Source: Thiodiazotropha sp037384445
GTDB lineage: Bacteria; Pseudomonadota; Gammaproteobacteria; Chromatiales; Chromatiaceae
NCBI GenBank assembly: GCA_037384445.1
Contig: JARRNY010000001.1
Span: 5,432 to 69,431, forward strand
Length of the DNA: 64,000 bases
Reading direction: 5' to 3'
Of this stretch, positions 51,738 to 60,957 are shown piece by piece. The notes beneath the pieces are model-generated. The model was not told the DNA's origin. It made no database searches and saw only the letters and a list, made by a program, of their open reading frames with translations. Each line of letters begins with the position of its first letter. Within the stretch, counting starts at the first letter, position 1. Both the position numbers and the translations under genes were made by a program.

Positions 51738-54218
51738 GGCAGCACCCAGCCGATGCAGCAGGGAGTGTTTGTCACCGCTTCCATTTTGTGATCTGTCCTG
51801 TTCACTCAAACCGTCGAAGGCATTGACCTGGATGATTTGGTTGCGTAACTCTGCAGCCGTGTTCAGGGTATTGAGATTGGCTTCGCTGAGGATGCCCAGG
51901 GCCAGCGCCTCCTCGATCAGCGCGGTCTCACCGCTGGCCTTCAGCTGGCCGGCGCGCTTAGCCTGGCGCAAGGTCTTCTCAATCGGTGCGGCCTCTGCCA
52001 CAGCTTTTAGCGCCAGTTCAAGCTGGCCAATCCGCTGTTGCGGGTCGAGAGAGGTGTAGACACCATCGGTCAGACGATCGCGAACCTCGCCTGGCCGTAG
52101 CAGCAAAGCCGCCACCCGATGATCCAGTGCGTCGGTCGGTTTGTAGAACGGCAGTCCGGTAGGAAAGATCACCAGCCGCAACAGCCACGCCAGAGGACGT
52201 ACCGGCAGGTTACGCAGCAGGGCACGCAGCGCATGCTGGATGCGGTAGAGGGAGTCATCCATCGCCCACTGCATGAAGGGTAGATCCTTCTCCTGCTCTC
52301 CCTCTTCGTGGAAGCGCTTGAGGGTGGCACTGGCGATATAGAGTTCGCTCAGCATATCGCCAAGACGGGCCGAGAGGCGCTCTTTGCGCTTGAGGGCGCC
52401 GCCCAGGGTCATCAGCGCCACATCTGCGGTCAGGGCAAAGGCGGCGGACATCCAGTTCAGGCGCTGGAAATAGCGCTTCGTCGGTCCGTCCAGCGGACTC
52501 GAGGACAATCGGCCATGAGTGATGCCGAACCAAAGAGTGCGAGCGAAATTGGTCAGCACAAAGCCCACATGGCTGAAGAGGGCGTCATCGAAGCGTTTTA
52601 GAGCCGAGGCGCTGTCGGCTTCCTCAATCGCCAGGAACTCCTTCAATACGTAGGGATGGCAGCGGATTGCCCCCTGACCAAAGATGATCATGCTGCGGGT
52701 CAGGATATTGGCGCCCTCCACTGTGATGGCGATCGGCACTCCCTGGTAGGCCCGCCCCAGCAGGTTATCGGGACCGAGGCAGATGCCGCTGCCTCCCTGC
52801 ACGTCCATAGCGTCATTGATCAACTGGCGATGTCGTTCGGTGAGGTGGTATTTGATGATGGCGGAGATCACCGACGGGGTTTCACCGCTGTCCAACGCAC
52901 TCAGGGTCAGACGGCGGGCTGAATCCATCTGATAGGTCAGGCCGCCGATCCGTGCCAGTGCCTCTTCGACGCCTTCGAATTGACCGATGGGACGGTTGAA
53001 CTGCTTGCGCACAGCGGCATAGGCGCCGGTGTAGCGGCTGGCGAGTTTACCCGCTCCGGTGGCCAGTGAGGGCAGTGAGATACCGCGACCCTCTGAGAGG
53101 CTATCCATTAGCATACGCCAACCCTGTCCCACGCCATCAAGGCCACCGATCACCCAGTCGAGGGGGATGAAGACATCGCGGCCAGAGACCGGGCCGTTGT
53201 GAAACGGAATATTCAGCGGCATGTGGCGCTGACCGATGGTGATGCCAGCAGTCTCGCGGGGAATCAGGGCGACGGTGATTCCGGGCTCAGGATCGTCGCC
53301 CAATAGATGATCCGGGTCCTCCAGCTTGAAGGCGAGGCCAATCAGGCTCGCCACCGGTGCAAGGGTGATGTATCGCTTGTCAAAGTTGAGTCGGATACCC
53401 AGGATCTCCTCACCCTCGAAATCACCCTTGGCGACGATGCCGAGATCGGGCATCGATCCCGCATCGCTACCCGCCTTTGGGCCGGTCAGGGCAAAGCAGG
53501 GAATCTCATCCCCGCTGGCGAGCCGTTTGAGATAGCGCTCCTTCTGTTCATCTGTGCCGTATTGCAGCAGGAGTTTTGCCGGACCCAGGGAGTTGGGCAC
53601 CATCACGGTAACCGCAGCGGTGACGCTGCGGCTGGCGATCTTCATCACCACCTGGGAGTGTGCATAGGCGGAGAAGCCGAGACCACCTTCGCTGACAGGA
53701 ATGATCATGCCGAAGAAACCGTTCTGCTTGAGAAAGCGCCAGATCTCCGGGGGAAGATCCTGTATTTCGTGGGTGATGCTCCAGTCATCCAGCTGATCGC
53801 AGAGCTCCTGTACCGGACCATCGATGAAGGCTTGCTCCCGCTCGCTCAGGCGGCAGGCAGTGACTGATAGCAGATGGTGCCAGTCGGGCTGGCCGGAGAA
53901 GAGTTCGCCGTCCCACCAGACACTGCCCGCATTGAGGGCAGACTTCTCGGTCTCGGACATGGCGGGCATCACCTTGCGGAAGGCCAGCAACAGAGGACGG
54001 GTAATCTGATTGCGTCGCAGATCGGGGCGGCTGTAGAGGAGCAGGGCGACGGCGTAGGCCAGCCATAAAGGGGCGGCGATGGGTAGGGCTAGCAGGCCTG
54101 CCAGTTGCAGGCTCAGTAACAACACCGGAGGAACCAGCATCCAGACAATGGCGCGAGCGCCGCCATAGGCCAGACCCCATAGCGTGACGAGAATGAGAGT
54201 GATGCCAAGTATGCTCAT
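51735..54218 (-). CDS. fadE: Acyl-CoA dehydrogenase FadE
   Basis: 827 residues, the length of E. coli FadE (about 814). Hydrophobic N-terminal segments (residues 1-65) precede the acyl-CoA dehydrogenase core: FALTGPKAGSDAGSMPD, QFEGVEEALARIGGLTYQMDSARRL, and GGSGICLGPDNLLGRAYQGVPIAITVEGANILTRSMIIFGQGA. The DUF1974-type C-terminal region is present. It introduces the trans-2 double bond in beta-oxidation. It follows the YiiX-like gene by 3 bp. Confidence 0.95.
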   Translation of the reverse strand: MSILGITLILVTLWGLAYGGARAIVWMLVPPVLLLSLQLAGLLALPIAAPLWLAYAVALLLYSRPDLRRNQITRPLLLAFRKVMPAMSETEKSALNAGSVWWDGELFSGQPDWHHLLSVTACRLSEREQAFIDGPVQELCDQLDDWSITHEIQDLPPEIWRFLKQNGFFGMIIPVSEGGLGFSAYAHSQVVMKIASRSVTAAVTVMVPNSLGPAKLLLQYGTDEQKERYLKRLASGDEIPCFALTGPKAGSDAGSMPDLGIVAKGDFEGEEILGIRLNFDKRYITLAPVASLIGLAFKLEDPDHLLGDDPEPGITVALIPRETAGITIGQRHMPLNIPFHNGPVSGRDVFIPLDWVIGGLDGVGQGWRMLMDSLSEGRGISLPSLATGAGKLASRYTGAYAAVRKQFNRPIGQFEGVEEALARIGGLTYQMDSARRLTLSALDSGETPSVISAIIKYHLTERHRQLINDAMDVQGGSGICLGPDNLLGRAYQGVPIAITVEGANILTRSMIIFGQGAIRCHPYVLKEFLAIEEADSASALKRFDDALFSHVGFVLTNFARTLWFGITHGRLSSSPLDGPTKRYFQRLNWMSAAFALTADVALMTLGGALKRKERLSARLGDMLSELYIASATLKRFHEEGEQEKDLPFMQWAMDDSLYRIQHALRALLRNLPVRPLAWLLRLVIFPTGLPFYKPTDALDHRVAALLLRPGEVRDRLTDGVYTSLDPQQRIGQLELALKAVAEAAPIEKTLRQAKRAGQLKASGETALIEEALALGILSEANLNTLNTAAELRNQIIQVNAFDGLSEQDRSQNGSGDKHSLLHRLGAA

Positions 54219-54221
54219 GGG

Positions 54222-55181
54222 TCAGCCTCCTGCACCGCCGGGTGCGTCGGTGATCGAATACTCTTGCTGAGTCTCTTCTTGTGTCTTGCGCTTTGTTTTT
54301 CGAGGAATGAAGTGAAACACCTTGCGTGCGCGCGTGATGGGTTGTTCGCCGAGCTGGCCACGGGTGGCGGCGAAACCCCGTTCATCGTCATTATAGAGAA
54401 TCTCCTCTTCAGACCAGGGCAGTCGGCGGTAGACGCTCAGCTCTTCCAGCCCCAGGAAGGGATATTTGATGATGTCGAAGTAGGGAGAGTAGTCGAAATC
54501 CTTGGGCGTGAAGAGGCGTGGGTTACGCTTGAAGAAACGCACACTGCCATCGTCGTCACGGTCAATGAAGGGCAGGATGGGAAAATTGACACTGTTGAAA
54601 GCGGCCGCGATCAGGGAGGAGCAGACCGTCCGTGTCGGCTTGCCTGCGTTATGCTCAAACAGGCTTGAACGCCAGCGCCTTGGCAGAATGGTCCAGGGAA
54701 AAAAGAAACGCGCCAGGTCGAGCAGATGGCGCATGTCGTAATCCAGGCCGATATGACTGATGGCGTGAGCCACGACCTGTTGCGCATCCTCAGGTTCCAG
54801 TCCGGTCGGGCGGCAGATTCGTATGTGCTCGTGGCGGTACTTGGAGACTGGCACGATGATGGTGCCATGGCCGAGCAGAGCCTCCACCATCAGCTGTTCG
54901 TTCAGGTCTCCACGATAGGCCATGCGCACCTGCTGCTGCAGATTGGGATCGCGGATGTCGTAGATACGACCGATGTAGAGTGCGGAGTGAGTCCAGGAAG
55001 TTTGCGTGATCTGTTTAATGACATTGCTGACGCGGCTGCGGCCCTCCACCAGCAGAACGTCGCCGGGGCGAAGTTCATAACTGAGGCGTTTGAAATCGCA
55101 AAAAGGTGATTGAGGGGGAGGACCCTCCTTGGCGAGCCAGTCCGAGATCCATTGCATTAACCGCTGTCCCAACCTGCGCAT
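54222..55181 (-). CDS. YiiX/YebB-like permuted papain-fold protein
   Basis: 319 residues. Permuted NlpC/P60 (C92-like) fold: His in QTSWTHSALYIG comes before the Cys in TRTVCSSLIAAAFNSV, the reverse of the usual order. ELRPGDVLLVEGRSRVS is the typical lead-in. There is no signal peptide. Members are thought to act on lipids or amide bonds. It is the first gene of the fad operon here, so a link with acyl-lipid turnover is possible. Confidence 0.82.
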   Translation of the reverse strand: MRRLGQRLMQWISDWLAKEGPPPQSPFCDFKRLSYELRPGDVLLVEGRSRVSNVIKQITQTSWTHSALYIGRIYDIRDPNLQQQVRMAYRGDLNEQLMVEALLGHGTIIVPVSKYRHEHIRICRPTGLEPEDAQQVVAHAISHIGLDYDMRHLLDLARFFFPWTILPRRWRSSLFEHNAGKPTRTVCSSLIAAAFNSVNFPILPFIDRDDDGSVRFFKRNPRLFTPKDFDYSPYFDIIKYPFLGLEELSVYRRLPWSEEEILYNDDERGFAATRGQLGEQPITRARKVFHFIPRKTKRKTQEETQQEYSITDAPGGAGG

Positions 55182-55415
55182 AACTAAAACCCAGCAAAAT
55201 ACTATGTATTGTAAAAAGTATAGACATGAATTATCAGATTTGGGTTCCAGTTAACTGGGATATATCTGGGAAGTTTATTAAACAATAAAATTATCAATAG
55301 AATAGCGTATATATTTAATTATTTTATTAGGTATGGCTTTAGTAGGAGCTCGACAAATTCGGTCGCGTTATCTGTCGCTGATCAGTGGTTGAAGCGGGGA
55401 AAGGTTAGCCTGTGG
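55182..55415. promoter_or_regulatory. AT-rich region upstream of the fad operon
   Basis: 234 bp between hypD and the YiiX-like gene, strongly AT-rich at 55200-55340, so it probably holds the fad operon promoter. No PsrA- or FadR-like operator was recognised. Confidence 0.35.
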
Positions 55416-56516
55416 TCAGTTCTCAGCCCGTTGCCGAATTCCGCCGCTCCACCAGATCCGGCAGGCGCCTTCGTCTGACACCATGCAGGGGCCAATGGGG
55501 TTGCGCGGAGTGCAGGCTTCAGCATAGAGCCGACACTGGTTGGGATACTTCTTGCCCAGCACCACCTGGGCGCAGTCGCAACCCGCTGGCATTTCACCCG
55601 CCCGCTTGCGCTCGGGGCGGTCGTAGTCGGCGAAGCGGCGACGCGCATCCCAGTCAGCATAGTCTGCACTCAAGGCGTAGCCCGATGCCGGAATGATGCC
55701 GATACCGCGCCAGTTGGCATCGACCACCTGCATCGCTTTGCTCAGATGTGTAGTGGCACTGGGATTGCCGCCGGCACGCACCAGCTCCGGGTAGCAGTTG
55801 TCGAGGAAGAGGCGGCCGTCGAGCCATTGACGCAGCACGGAGTAAGTGGCTGCCAGCAGACTCTCTGGAGTAAACCCCGCGATAGCGGTGGGAATGGCGT
55901 GCTTATCAATCACGAATTGCCACTCCTCCGGTCCCATTACGGTTGCCACATGGCCGGGCGCCACCAGGGCATCGAAACCGGGGGTACCGGAATCGAGCAG
56001 CATGGAGACCGCCGGCCAGGTCAGGCGGCCGGAGAGCAGAATGCTGAGGTTGTCGGGGATGCCCTGGACCAGCAGCGAGGCGACTGGCGCAGTGGTGGTT
56101 TCAAATCCGGCGGCGAAGAAGACCACCTCCTGTTGCGGGTGCGCAAGGGCGATCTGCATCGCCTCCAGAGGAGACGCGATGGGGCGGATATCGGCACCGG
56201 CCGCATGGGCCTGGTCAAGGGTGCGGGGCTCCCCCTTGGGCACATTCACCGGTACCCGCAGCATATCGCCAAAGGCGACCAGAATGATCGGCTCGTTGAG
56301 GGCCAGTTGCATCGCCTGGTAGATATCCTCCTCCGGGCAGACACAGACCGGGCAGCCCGGACCGGGAATCAGCTCGATCGCCTCCGGCAGTGCGCCCCGC
56401 AGACCGGCCTGGGTGATGGAGCGTTCATGTCCGCCGCAGACATTCATGATACGCACCCGCTGCTTGAGCGGCAGCTCATGGATCTGGCGCAGCCAGCCTT
56501 TGGCGTCGAGTGTCAT
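55416..56516 (-). CDS. hypD: Hydrogenase maturation factor HypD
   Basis: 366 residues. Fe-S scaffold on which the Fe(CN)2CO unit is built with HypC. Conserved MNVCGGHERSITQAGLRGALPE, the PGPGCPVCVCPEEDI cysteine segment, GFETTTAP, and the C-terminal Cys set (PAGCDCAQVVLGKKYPNQC...ACTPRNPIGPCMVSDEGAC) are all present. Last gene of a hypC-A-B-D operon, 24 bp after hypB. Confidence 0.96.
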   Translation of the reverse strand: MTLDAKGWLRQIHELPLKQRVRIMNVCGGHERSITQAGLRGALPEAIELIPGPGCPVCVCPEEDIYQAMQLALNEPIILVAFGDMLRVPVNVPKGEPRTLDQAHAAGADIRPIASPLEAMQIALAHPQQEVVFFAAGFETTTAPVASLLVQGIPDNLSILLSGRLTWPAVSMLLDSGTPGFDALVAPGHVATVMGPEEWQFVIDKHAIPTAIAGFTPESLLAATYSVLRQWLDGRLFLDNCYPELVRAGGNPSATTHLSKAMQVVDANWRGIGIIPASGYALSADYADWDARRRFADYDRPERKRAGEMPAGCDCAQVVLGKKYPNQCRLYAEACTPRNPIGPCMVSDEGACRIWWSGGIRQRAEN

Positions 56517-56540
56517 CGATTGAGGAGCGGTTTCGGCCGC

Positions 56541-57359
56541 TCAGCCGTGAGCATGGAGGTGTTGGCCGTCTGGCTGGATCTTTGGCGAGGCGGTCTCTCC
56601 GGCGGCACGGCGTTGCGCCTGTTCGCTCATCTGTTGGGTCAACCACTCCAGCCAGTGATCGATTCCTTCACCGCTTTTGGCTGAGAGCAGAGAGACCGGT
56701 GAGGTCACTGCAAGTTGGCGCACGGCCTCTTCGGCCTGCTTGGGATCGAACTCATCGAGCACCGCCAGCAGATCAGACTTGGTGATCAGCACATGATCGG
56801 CGGCACGGAAGATGACGGGATATTTAGCCGGTTTGTCATCCCCCTCGGTGACCGAGAGCAGGGTGACATTAAGGTGTTGTCCCAGGTCGAAGCTGGCGGG
56901 ACAGACCAGGTTGCCCACGTTCTCGATAAACAGGATGTCGACCTGATCCAGGTCCATCTCATGCAGTGCGTGGTGGATCATATGTGCATCGAGATGGCAG
57001 GCGGTGCCGGTGGTGATCTGAATCGCTTCCACCCCTTTGGCGCGGATGCGATCGGCATCGTTTTCGGTCTCAAGATCGCCTTCGATCACGCCGATGCGGT
57101 AGCTGCCCTGGAGCGCGTCGATGGTGCGCTCAAGCAATCGGGTCTTGCCGCTGCCCGGGGAGGACATCAGATTCACAGCCAGCACCTGATGGCTATCGAA
57201 ATGGGCTCTGTTGTGTGCCGCCTGGTGATCGTTCTCGCTCAGCAGGTTCTGCAATACCTCGACAGCGACTTTGCCGTCTTTGGTATGGGCGTGTTTGCCA
57301 CCCTCCTGAATCAGATGCCGATTACCCTGAGTGATGTTGCAACCGCATGTATCGCACAT
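56541..57359 (-). CDS. hypB: Hydrogenase nickel incorporation GTPase HypB
   Basis: 272 residues. The N-terminal high-affinity nickel motif CDTCGC (residues 2-7) is present; only scattered His follow it. The GTPase domain has the Walker A SSPGSGKTRLLERT, EGDLETENDADRI, and the metal-site C and H residues in TTGTACHLDAHMIHHAL. The NVGNLVCPASFDLGQ switch and the TKSDLL base motif complete it. It delivers nickel to the large subunit with HypA. Unusually, it also has a short His-containing C-terminal tail (HLHAHG). Confidence 0.96.
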   Translation of the reverse strand: MCDTCGCNITQGNRHLIQEGGKHAHTKDGKVAVEVLQNLLSENDHQAAHNRAHFDSHQVLAVNLMSSPGSGKTRLLERTIDALQGSYRIGVIEGDLETENDADRIRAKGVEAIQITTGTACHLDAHMIHHALHEMDLDQVDILFIENVGNLVCPASFDLGQHLNVTLLSVTEGDDKPAKYPVIFRAADHVLITKSDLLAVLDEFDPKQAEEAVRQLAVTSPVSLLSAKSGEGIDHWLEWLTQQMSEQAQRRAAGETASPKIQPDGQHLHAHG

Positions 57360-57456
57360 GAAAAAACTCCTGGACTCGACCCGATGGGACGATCCTTAGG
57401 TGAACTGACTAATGACCTGGTCTGTCGAGTTAATCATAGTAGAAAGGCAAGCCGCT

Positions 57457-57828
57457 TCATGCCGGTGTTTCGGCCATCTTGTCCGCGATATCGAGTTCGA
57501 CACTGGCCAGCAGCAGCTCGTCGCCGCTGATGACCTGGGTACGGTAGCCGCCGCAGGCACTGCAGAGTAGCCGGTTGGGTTCGGCATCCGTCTCAGCGTC
57601 GCATGCCAGACAGCGGATACGGATCGGTTGCACTTCGGTAACCAGCTCTGCCTCGGCGGCCAGGGTGCCGGCGCGGGCGATGGTGAAGGCTTGCTGCAAC
57701 AGATCGGGGACCACACCAGAGAGGGGGCCGATGCGAATCACAATGGTCGCCACCGAGTCAGCGCCTTCACGGGCAGCTATCTGCTCCACCTGGGCCAGCA
57801 TGGCCTGGCAGACAGAGAGTTCATGCAT
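57457..57828 (-). CDS. hypA: Hydrogenase nickel/zinc chaperone HypA
   Basis: 123 residues starting MHELSVCQ, in which the N-terminal Met-His binds nickel. The zinc finger is formed by CLAC and CSAC (CLACDAETDAEPNRLLCSACGG). It works with HypB. The gene overlaps hypC by 8 bp and is followed after 97 bp by hypB. Confidence 0.95.
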   Translation of the reverse strand: MHELSVCQAMLAQVEQIAAREGADSVATIVIRIGPLSGVVPDLLQQAFTIARAGTLAAEAELVTEVQPIRIRCLACDAETDAEPNRLLCSACGGYRTQVISGDELLLASVELDIADKMAETPA

Positions 57829-58063
57829 CAGGCGCCCCAGCCATTTTGCTCAGCATCTCGTCGTAGATCTCCCAGGCGGAGCGGGCCTCCTGCGGGGTGA
57901 CCTTCTGGATCGCGTAGCCCACATGCACCACGACAAAATCCTCTGGCTTCAACTCCTCATGTTGCAGCATGAAGAGACTCACCTCACGCTCGACGCCTTT
58001 GGCTTCGCAGCGCGCGGTGAAGCCGTCGATTTGCTTGATCTGCATCGGTATGCCGAGACACAT
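57821..58063 (-). CDS. hypC: Hydrogenase maturation chaperone HypC
   Basis: 80 residues starting MCLGIPMQI, with the essential Cys2. It carries the Fe(CN)2CO unit between HypD and the large subunit. The central VHVGYAIQKV segment is typical. First gene of the hypCABD operon, divergent from hynD by 56 bp. Confidence 0.96.
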   Translation of the reverse strand: MCLGIPMQIKQIDGFTARCEAKGVEREVSLFMLQHEELKPEDFVVVHVGYAIQKVTPQEARSAWEIYDEMLSKMAGAPDA

Positions 58064-58119
58064 TTGGTGTAACCTAAAAAACAGTGTAGTTAACTTTCAT
58101 TCTCGCTAGGAGAGGTGAT

Positions 58120-58605
58120 TTGTCAATCGAAAACGTGTTGATCCTCGGTATCGGAAATACTCTGCTTACCGACGAGGGAATCGGCGTCTACCTGGTGGAT
58201 CGCATGCAGAGGCAGGTGGGTGAGTTGGACGGCGTTGAATATATGGACGGCGGTACCCTCAGCTTCACATTGGCGGAACCGATTGCGCGTGCCGACGGAT
58301 TGATCGTTGTTGATGCCGCCCGGATGGATTCTCCGCCGGGTACGTTAAAGGTCTTTCACAATGATGAGATGGATCACTATCTTTCCGGCAACCGGGCTAG
58401 TGTGCACGAGGTGAGTCTTACCGATCTGCTCGATATTGCCCGGCTGTCGGAGTGTCTGCCTGAGGATCGATACCTGATCGGGATTGAACCCGCTTCGATA
58501 GAGTGGGGTGAGCATCCCAGTGAAACAGTTATGCCTGCCATCGACCTAGGCATTAAGGAAATTCTTTCTATACTGGGGAAATGGCAGGTGATGAAACTCC
58601 CTTAA
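58120..58605 (+). CDS. hynD: [NiFe]-hydrogenase maturation protease (HynD/HupD-like)
   Basis: 161 residues. It removes the C-terminal extension of the large subunit after nickel insertion. Start TTG after a strong AGGAGAGGTG site. Conserved GIGNTLLTDEGIGVYLV (nickel-sensing Glu), VVDAARMDSPPG (Asp) and the His in ASVHEVSLTDLL match the metal ligands of HybD. It lies next to hypCABD and upstream of the hydrogenase genes. Confidence 0.93.
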   Translation: MSIENVLILGIGNTLLTDEGIGVYLVDRMQRQVGELDGVEYMDGGTLSFTLAEPIARADGLIVVDAARMDSPPGTLKVFHNDEMDHYLSGNRASVHEVSLTDLLDIARLSECLPEDRYLIGIEPASIEWGEHPSETVMPAIDLGIKEILSILGKWQVMKLP

Positions 58606-58658
58606 GCCGAACTCAATTAACAAAAACAAGTAAAAATAAACAACAAGAATGCACTTCC

Positions 58659-58672
58659 ATGATCCAGATCAG
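58659..58672. promoter_or_regulatory. FNR-type site before the hydrogenase operon
   Basis: ATGATccagATCAG contains TGAT-N4-ATCA, matching the FNR core at 8 of 10 positions of TTGAT-N4-ATCAA. It lies about 60-70 bp before the HyaF-like gene, where anaerobic activation of the hydrogenase would be expected. Confidence 0.4.
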
Positions 58673-58731
58673 TACCTAATTCAGCAAATACCCATATTCT
58701 TTAATTCAAGCTCTTATGGACGGTGTTCACC

Positions 58732-59169
58732 ATGCAGAAATTGCAGGACATCGCGGTTAGAGTAGAAGCGACTGATGGTTTGCCGCTCAACCACTCAAAC
58801 GCGACCCCCATCATGCATGAGGTCCTTCATGCATTGCAGAGACTGGCTCGCGACAACGAATCGACCACCATCGATTTGCGCGCCATACCCTTCGGCCCCG
58901 GCGACGAGGAGCAGTTGCTCAATCAGCTGGGTGTCGGCGAGATCCAGATCGAAATGAATTCACTCGGCCGTAGCCTGATAAGCGAGACCGCCTTCAGCGG
59001 TGTTTGGCTGGTCGATCATCGCAATGCGGACGATCAGCGCATTGCCCTGCAGATAGAGATCACCCCGGTGCCGTCGATCTTGCTGGCACAACAGGAAGAT
59101 GTCCTCGACGCGATCGACCGCCTGGACGATTGGCTTAACCCGAGCATTACCGAATCCGCCGGCCAGTAA
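58732..59169 (+). CDS. HyaF/HupH-like hydrogenase expression protein
   Basis: About 145 residues from ATG; a GTG at 58723 in the same frame is the alternative start. The sequence (NHSNATPIMHEVLHALQRLARDNESTTIDLRAIPFGPGDEEQLL...LGVGEIQIEMNSLGRSLISETAFSGVWLV) matches the C-terminal domain of HyaF/HupH/HoxQ, which protect or mature the small subunit. It is shorter than full-length HupH and may be a single-domain version. It lies just upstream of hynS. Confidence 0.82.
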   Translation: MQKLQDIAVRVEATDGLPLNHSNATPIMHEVLHALQRLARDNESTTIDLRAIPFGPGDEEQLLNQLGVGEIQIEMNSLGRSLISETAFSGVWLVDHRNADDQRIALQIEITPVPSILLAQQEDVLDAIDRLDDWLNPSITESAGQ

Positions 59170-59191
59170 CCGGTTAACGGGAGGAGTAGTG

Positions 59192-60298
59192 ATGGCTGAA
59201 GAACGCAAGCGCTTCACGCAAACACTGGGAGAGAGTCTGCGGGAACGAGGTGTTTCCCGACGCGGATTTCTTAAATTCTGTACCGCTACCGCTTCGATGA
59301 TGGCACTGCCCCCTACCATGGTACCAGCGGTCGCCGCAGCACTTGAGAAAGCGAAACGGCCTTCGGTGATCTGGCTCTCCTTCCAGGAATGCACCGGGTG
59401 TACCGAGTCACTCACACGCAGCCACTCGCCAACGGTCGAGAATCTGATTTTCGATCACATCTCGCTCGATTATCACCATACCCTGCAGGCGGCAGCCGGC
59501 GAAGCGGCTGAGGCGGCGCGCGAAGCGGCCATGCATGAGAACGAGGGCAACTACCTGGTGGTGGTTGACGGCTCCATCCCATTGGCCAATCCTGGGTTCT
59601 CCACCATCGCCGGTGTCAGCAATCTGCAGATGCTGGAAGAGACGGCCAAAGGTGCCGCCGCCATCATCGCTGTCGGTACTTGTGCTGCCTTTGGCGGCCT
59701 TCCCAACGCCAAGCCGAATCCCACTGGTGCGGTGTCGGTGTCGGACATCATCAAGGACAAGCCGGTGGTGAATGTCTCCGGCTGCCCACCGATTCCCACC
59801 GTCATTACCGGCGTCCTGGCCCATTTTCTCACCTTCGGCGCCTTGCCGGAGCTGGATGCCCTGGGACGCCCAATGGTCTTCTTCGGTCAGAGTATTCACG
59901 ACCGTTGCTACCGCCGGCCCTTCTATGACAAAGGGCTGTTTGCCGAAACCTTTGACGACGAGGGTGCGCGCAAAGGCTGGTGTCTCTACCGCCTGGGCTG
60001 CAAGGGACCGATGACCTACAACGCCTGCGCCACCACCCGCTGGAACCAGGGCACCAGCTGGCCGGTCGAGTCGGGACACGGTTGCCTGGGTTGCTCCGAG
60101 CCCGATTTCTGGGATGGCGGCGGGTTCTATAACGCTCTGTCGATACCGGACAGCGATATCACCCGTAATCTCGGCGCCGTTGCAGCTGCCGGTGTTGCGC
60201 TGGGTGCTGCCGCTGGTGCATTGGGTCGCAGCAAGCGTGCAAACGCTGCGGCAAAACATGAAAAAGTGACCATCGACGATTTGGATAAAACATCATGA
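59192..60298 (+). CDS. hynS: [NiFe]-hydrogenase small subunit HynS (group 1e type)
   Basis: 368 residues from the ATG after GGGAGGAG. The Tat signal is SRRGFLKFCT. Fe-S ligands can be placed: CTGCTE (proximal), VGTCAAFGG, VSGCPPIP, HDRCYRRPF, WCLYRLGCKGP and HGCLGCSEPDFWD. A C-terminal hydrophobic Ala/Gly segment (GAVAAAGVALGAAAGALG) forms a membrane anchor. Together with isp1, isp2 and hynL the order hynS-isp1-isp2-hynL is the Thiocapsa/Allochromatium arrangement. Confidence 0.95.
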   Translation: MAEERKRFTQTLGESLRERGVSRRGFLKFCTATASMMALPPTMVPAVAAALEKAKRPSVIWLSFQECTGCTESLTRSHSPTVENLIFDHISLDYHHTLQAAAGEAAEAAREAAMHENEGNYLVVVDGSIPLANPGFSTIAGVSNLQMLEETAKGAAAIIAVGTCAAFGGLPNAKPNPTGAVSVSDIIKDKPVVNVSGCPPIPTVITGVLAHFLTFGALPELDALGRPMVFFGQSIHDRCYRRPFYDKGLFAETFDDEGARKGWCLYRLGCKGPMTYNACATTRWNQGTSWPVESGHGCLGCSEPDFWDGGGFYNALSIPDSDITRNLGAVAAAGVALGAAAGALGRSKRANAAAKHEKVTIDDLDKTS

Positions 60299-60957
60299 GC
60301 ACTCCAACAGACTTTCTTCTCTGGGTCAGGGGGCCGGGCTTTGATATCGCTCTGGTCATCTTTGTTATCGGCGTGATCATTCGACTGCTCGAGGTGCTGG
60401 TGCTCGGGCGCAAGGCCGATCTGGCGGAAGCGAGAGGCACTGAGATGGGGCCCGGCATCCGCACGCTCTTCACCCGCACACTGCCGGAAAGCGGCTCGAT
60501 GAAGCGCTCGCCCTTTACCGTGGCAGGCGGCTACATCTGGCATATCGGCTTTCTGGTCTGCCTGTTTCTCTTCGTGCCGCACATCGAGTTGTTCAACAGC
60601 ACCATTGGTATCAAATGGCCCGGCTTGCCAAGCAATCTGATCGATGCGGTTTCAGCCGTGACGCTCGTTACGCTGCTGGCGATGCTGTTCAGTCGTCTGA
60701 ATCATCCGGTGAAGCGATTCCTGAGCGGGCCTGAGGACTACCTCACCTGGCTGGTCACCTTCCTGCCGATGCTGACCGGTTATCTGGCCTTCCACCGCAT
60801 GATCAACCCCTATCCGCTGGTGCTGGGGCTGCATATCCTGAGCGTCGAGGTGTTGCTGGTGGTGTTCCCGTTCACCAAGCTGATGCACGCCTTTACCTTC
60901 GTTTTTGCGCGCTGGTACAACGGTGCCATGGCGGGTCGCAGAGGAGTTCAATCATGA
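60295..60957 (+). CDS. isp1: Isp1, NarI/DsrM-like membrane cytochrome b of the hydrogenase
   Basis: 220 residues and five membrane helices. Histidines in the helices (IWHIGFLV, FHRMINP, GLHILS) fit b-haem ligands, and the sequence resembles DsrM/NarI. In the Thiocapsa Hyn system Isp1 with Isp2 links the hydrogenase to the quinone pool or to sulfur metabolism. It overlaps hynS and isp2 by 4 bp each. Confidence 0.92.
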   Translation: MSTPTDFLLWVRGPGFDIALVIFVIGVIIRLLEVLVLGRKADLAEARGTEMGPGIRTLFTRTLPESGSMKRSPFTVAGGYIWHIGFLVCLFLFVPHIELFNSTIGIKWPGLPSNLIDAVSAVTLVTLLAMLFSRLNHPVKRFLSGPEDYLTWLVTFLPMLTGYLAFHRMINPYPLVLGLHILSVEVLLVVFPFTKLMHAFTFVFARWYNGAMAGRRGVQS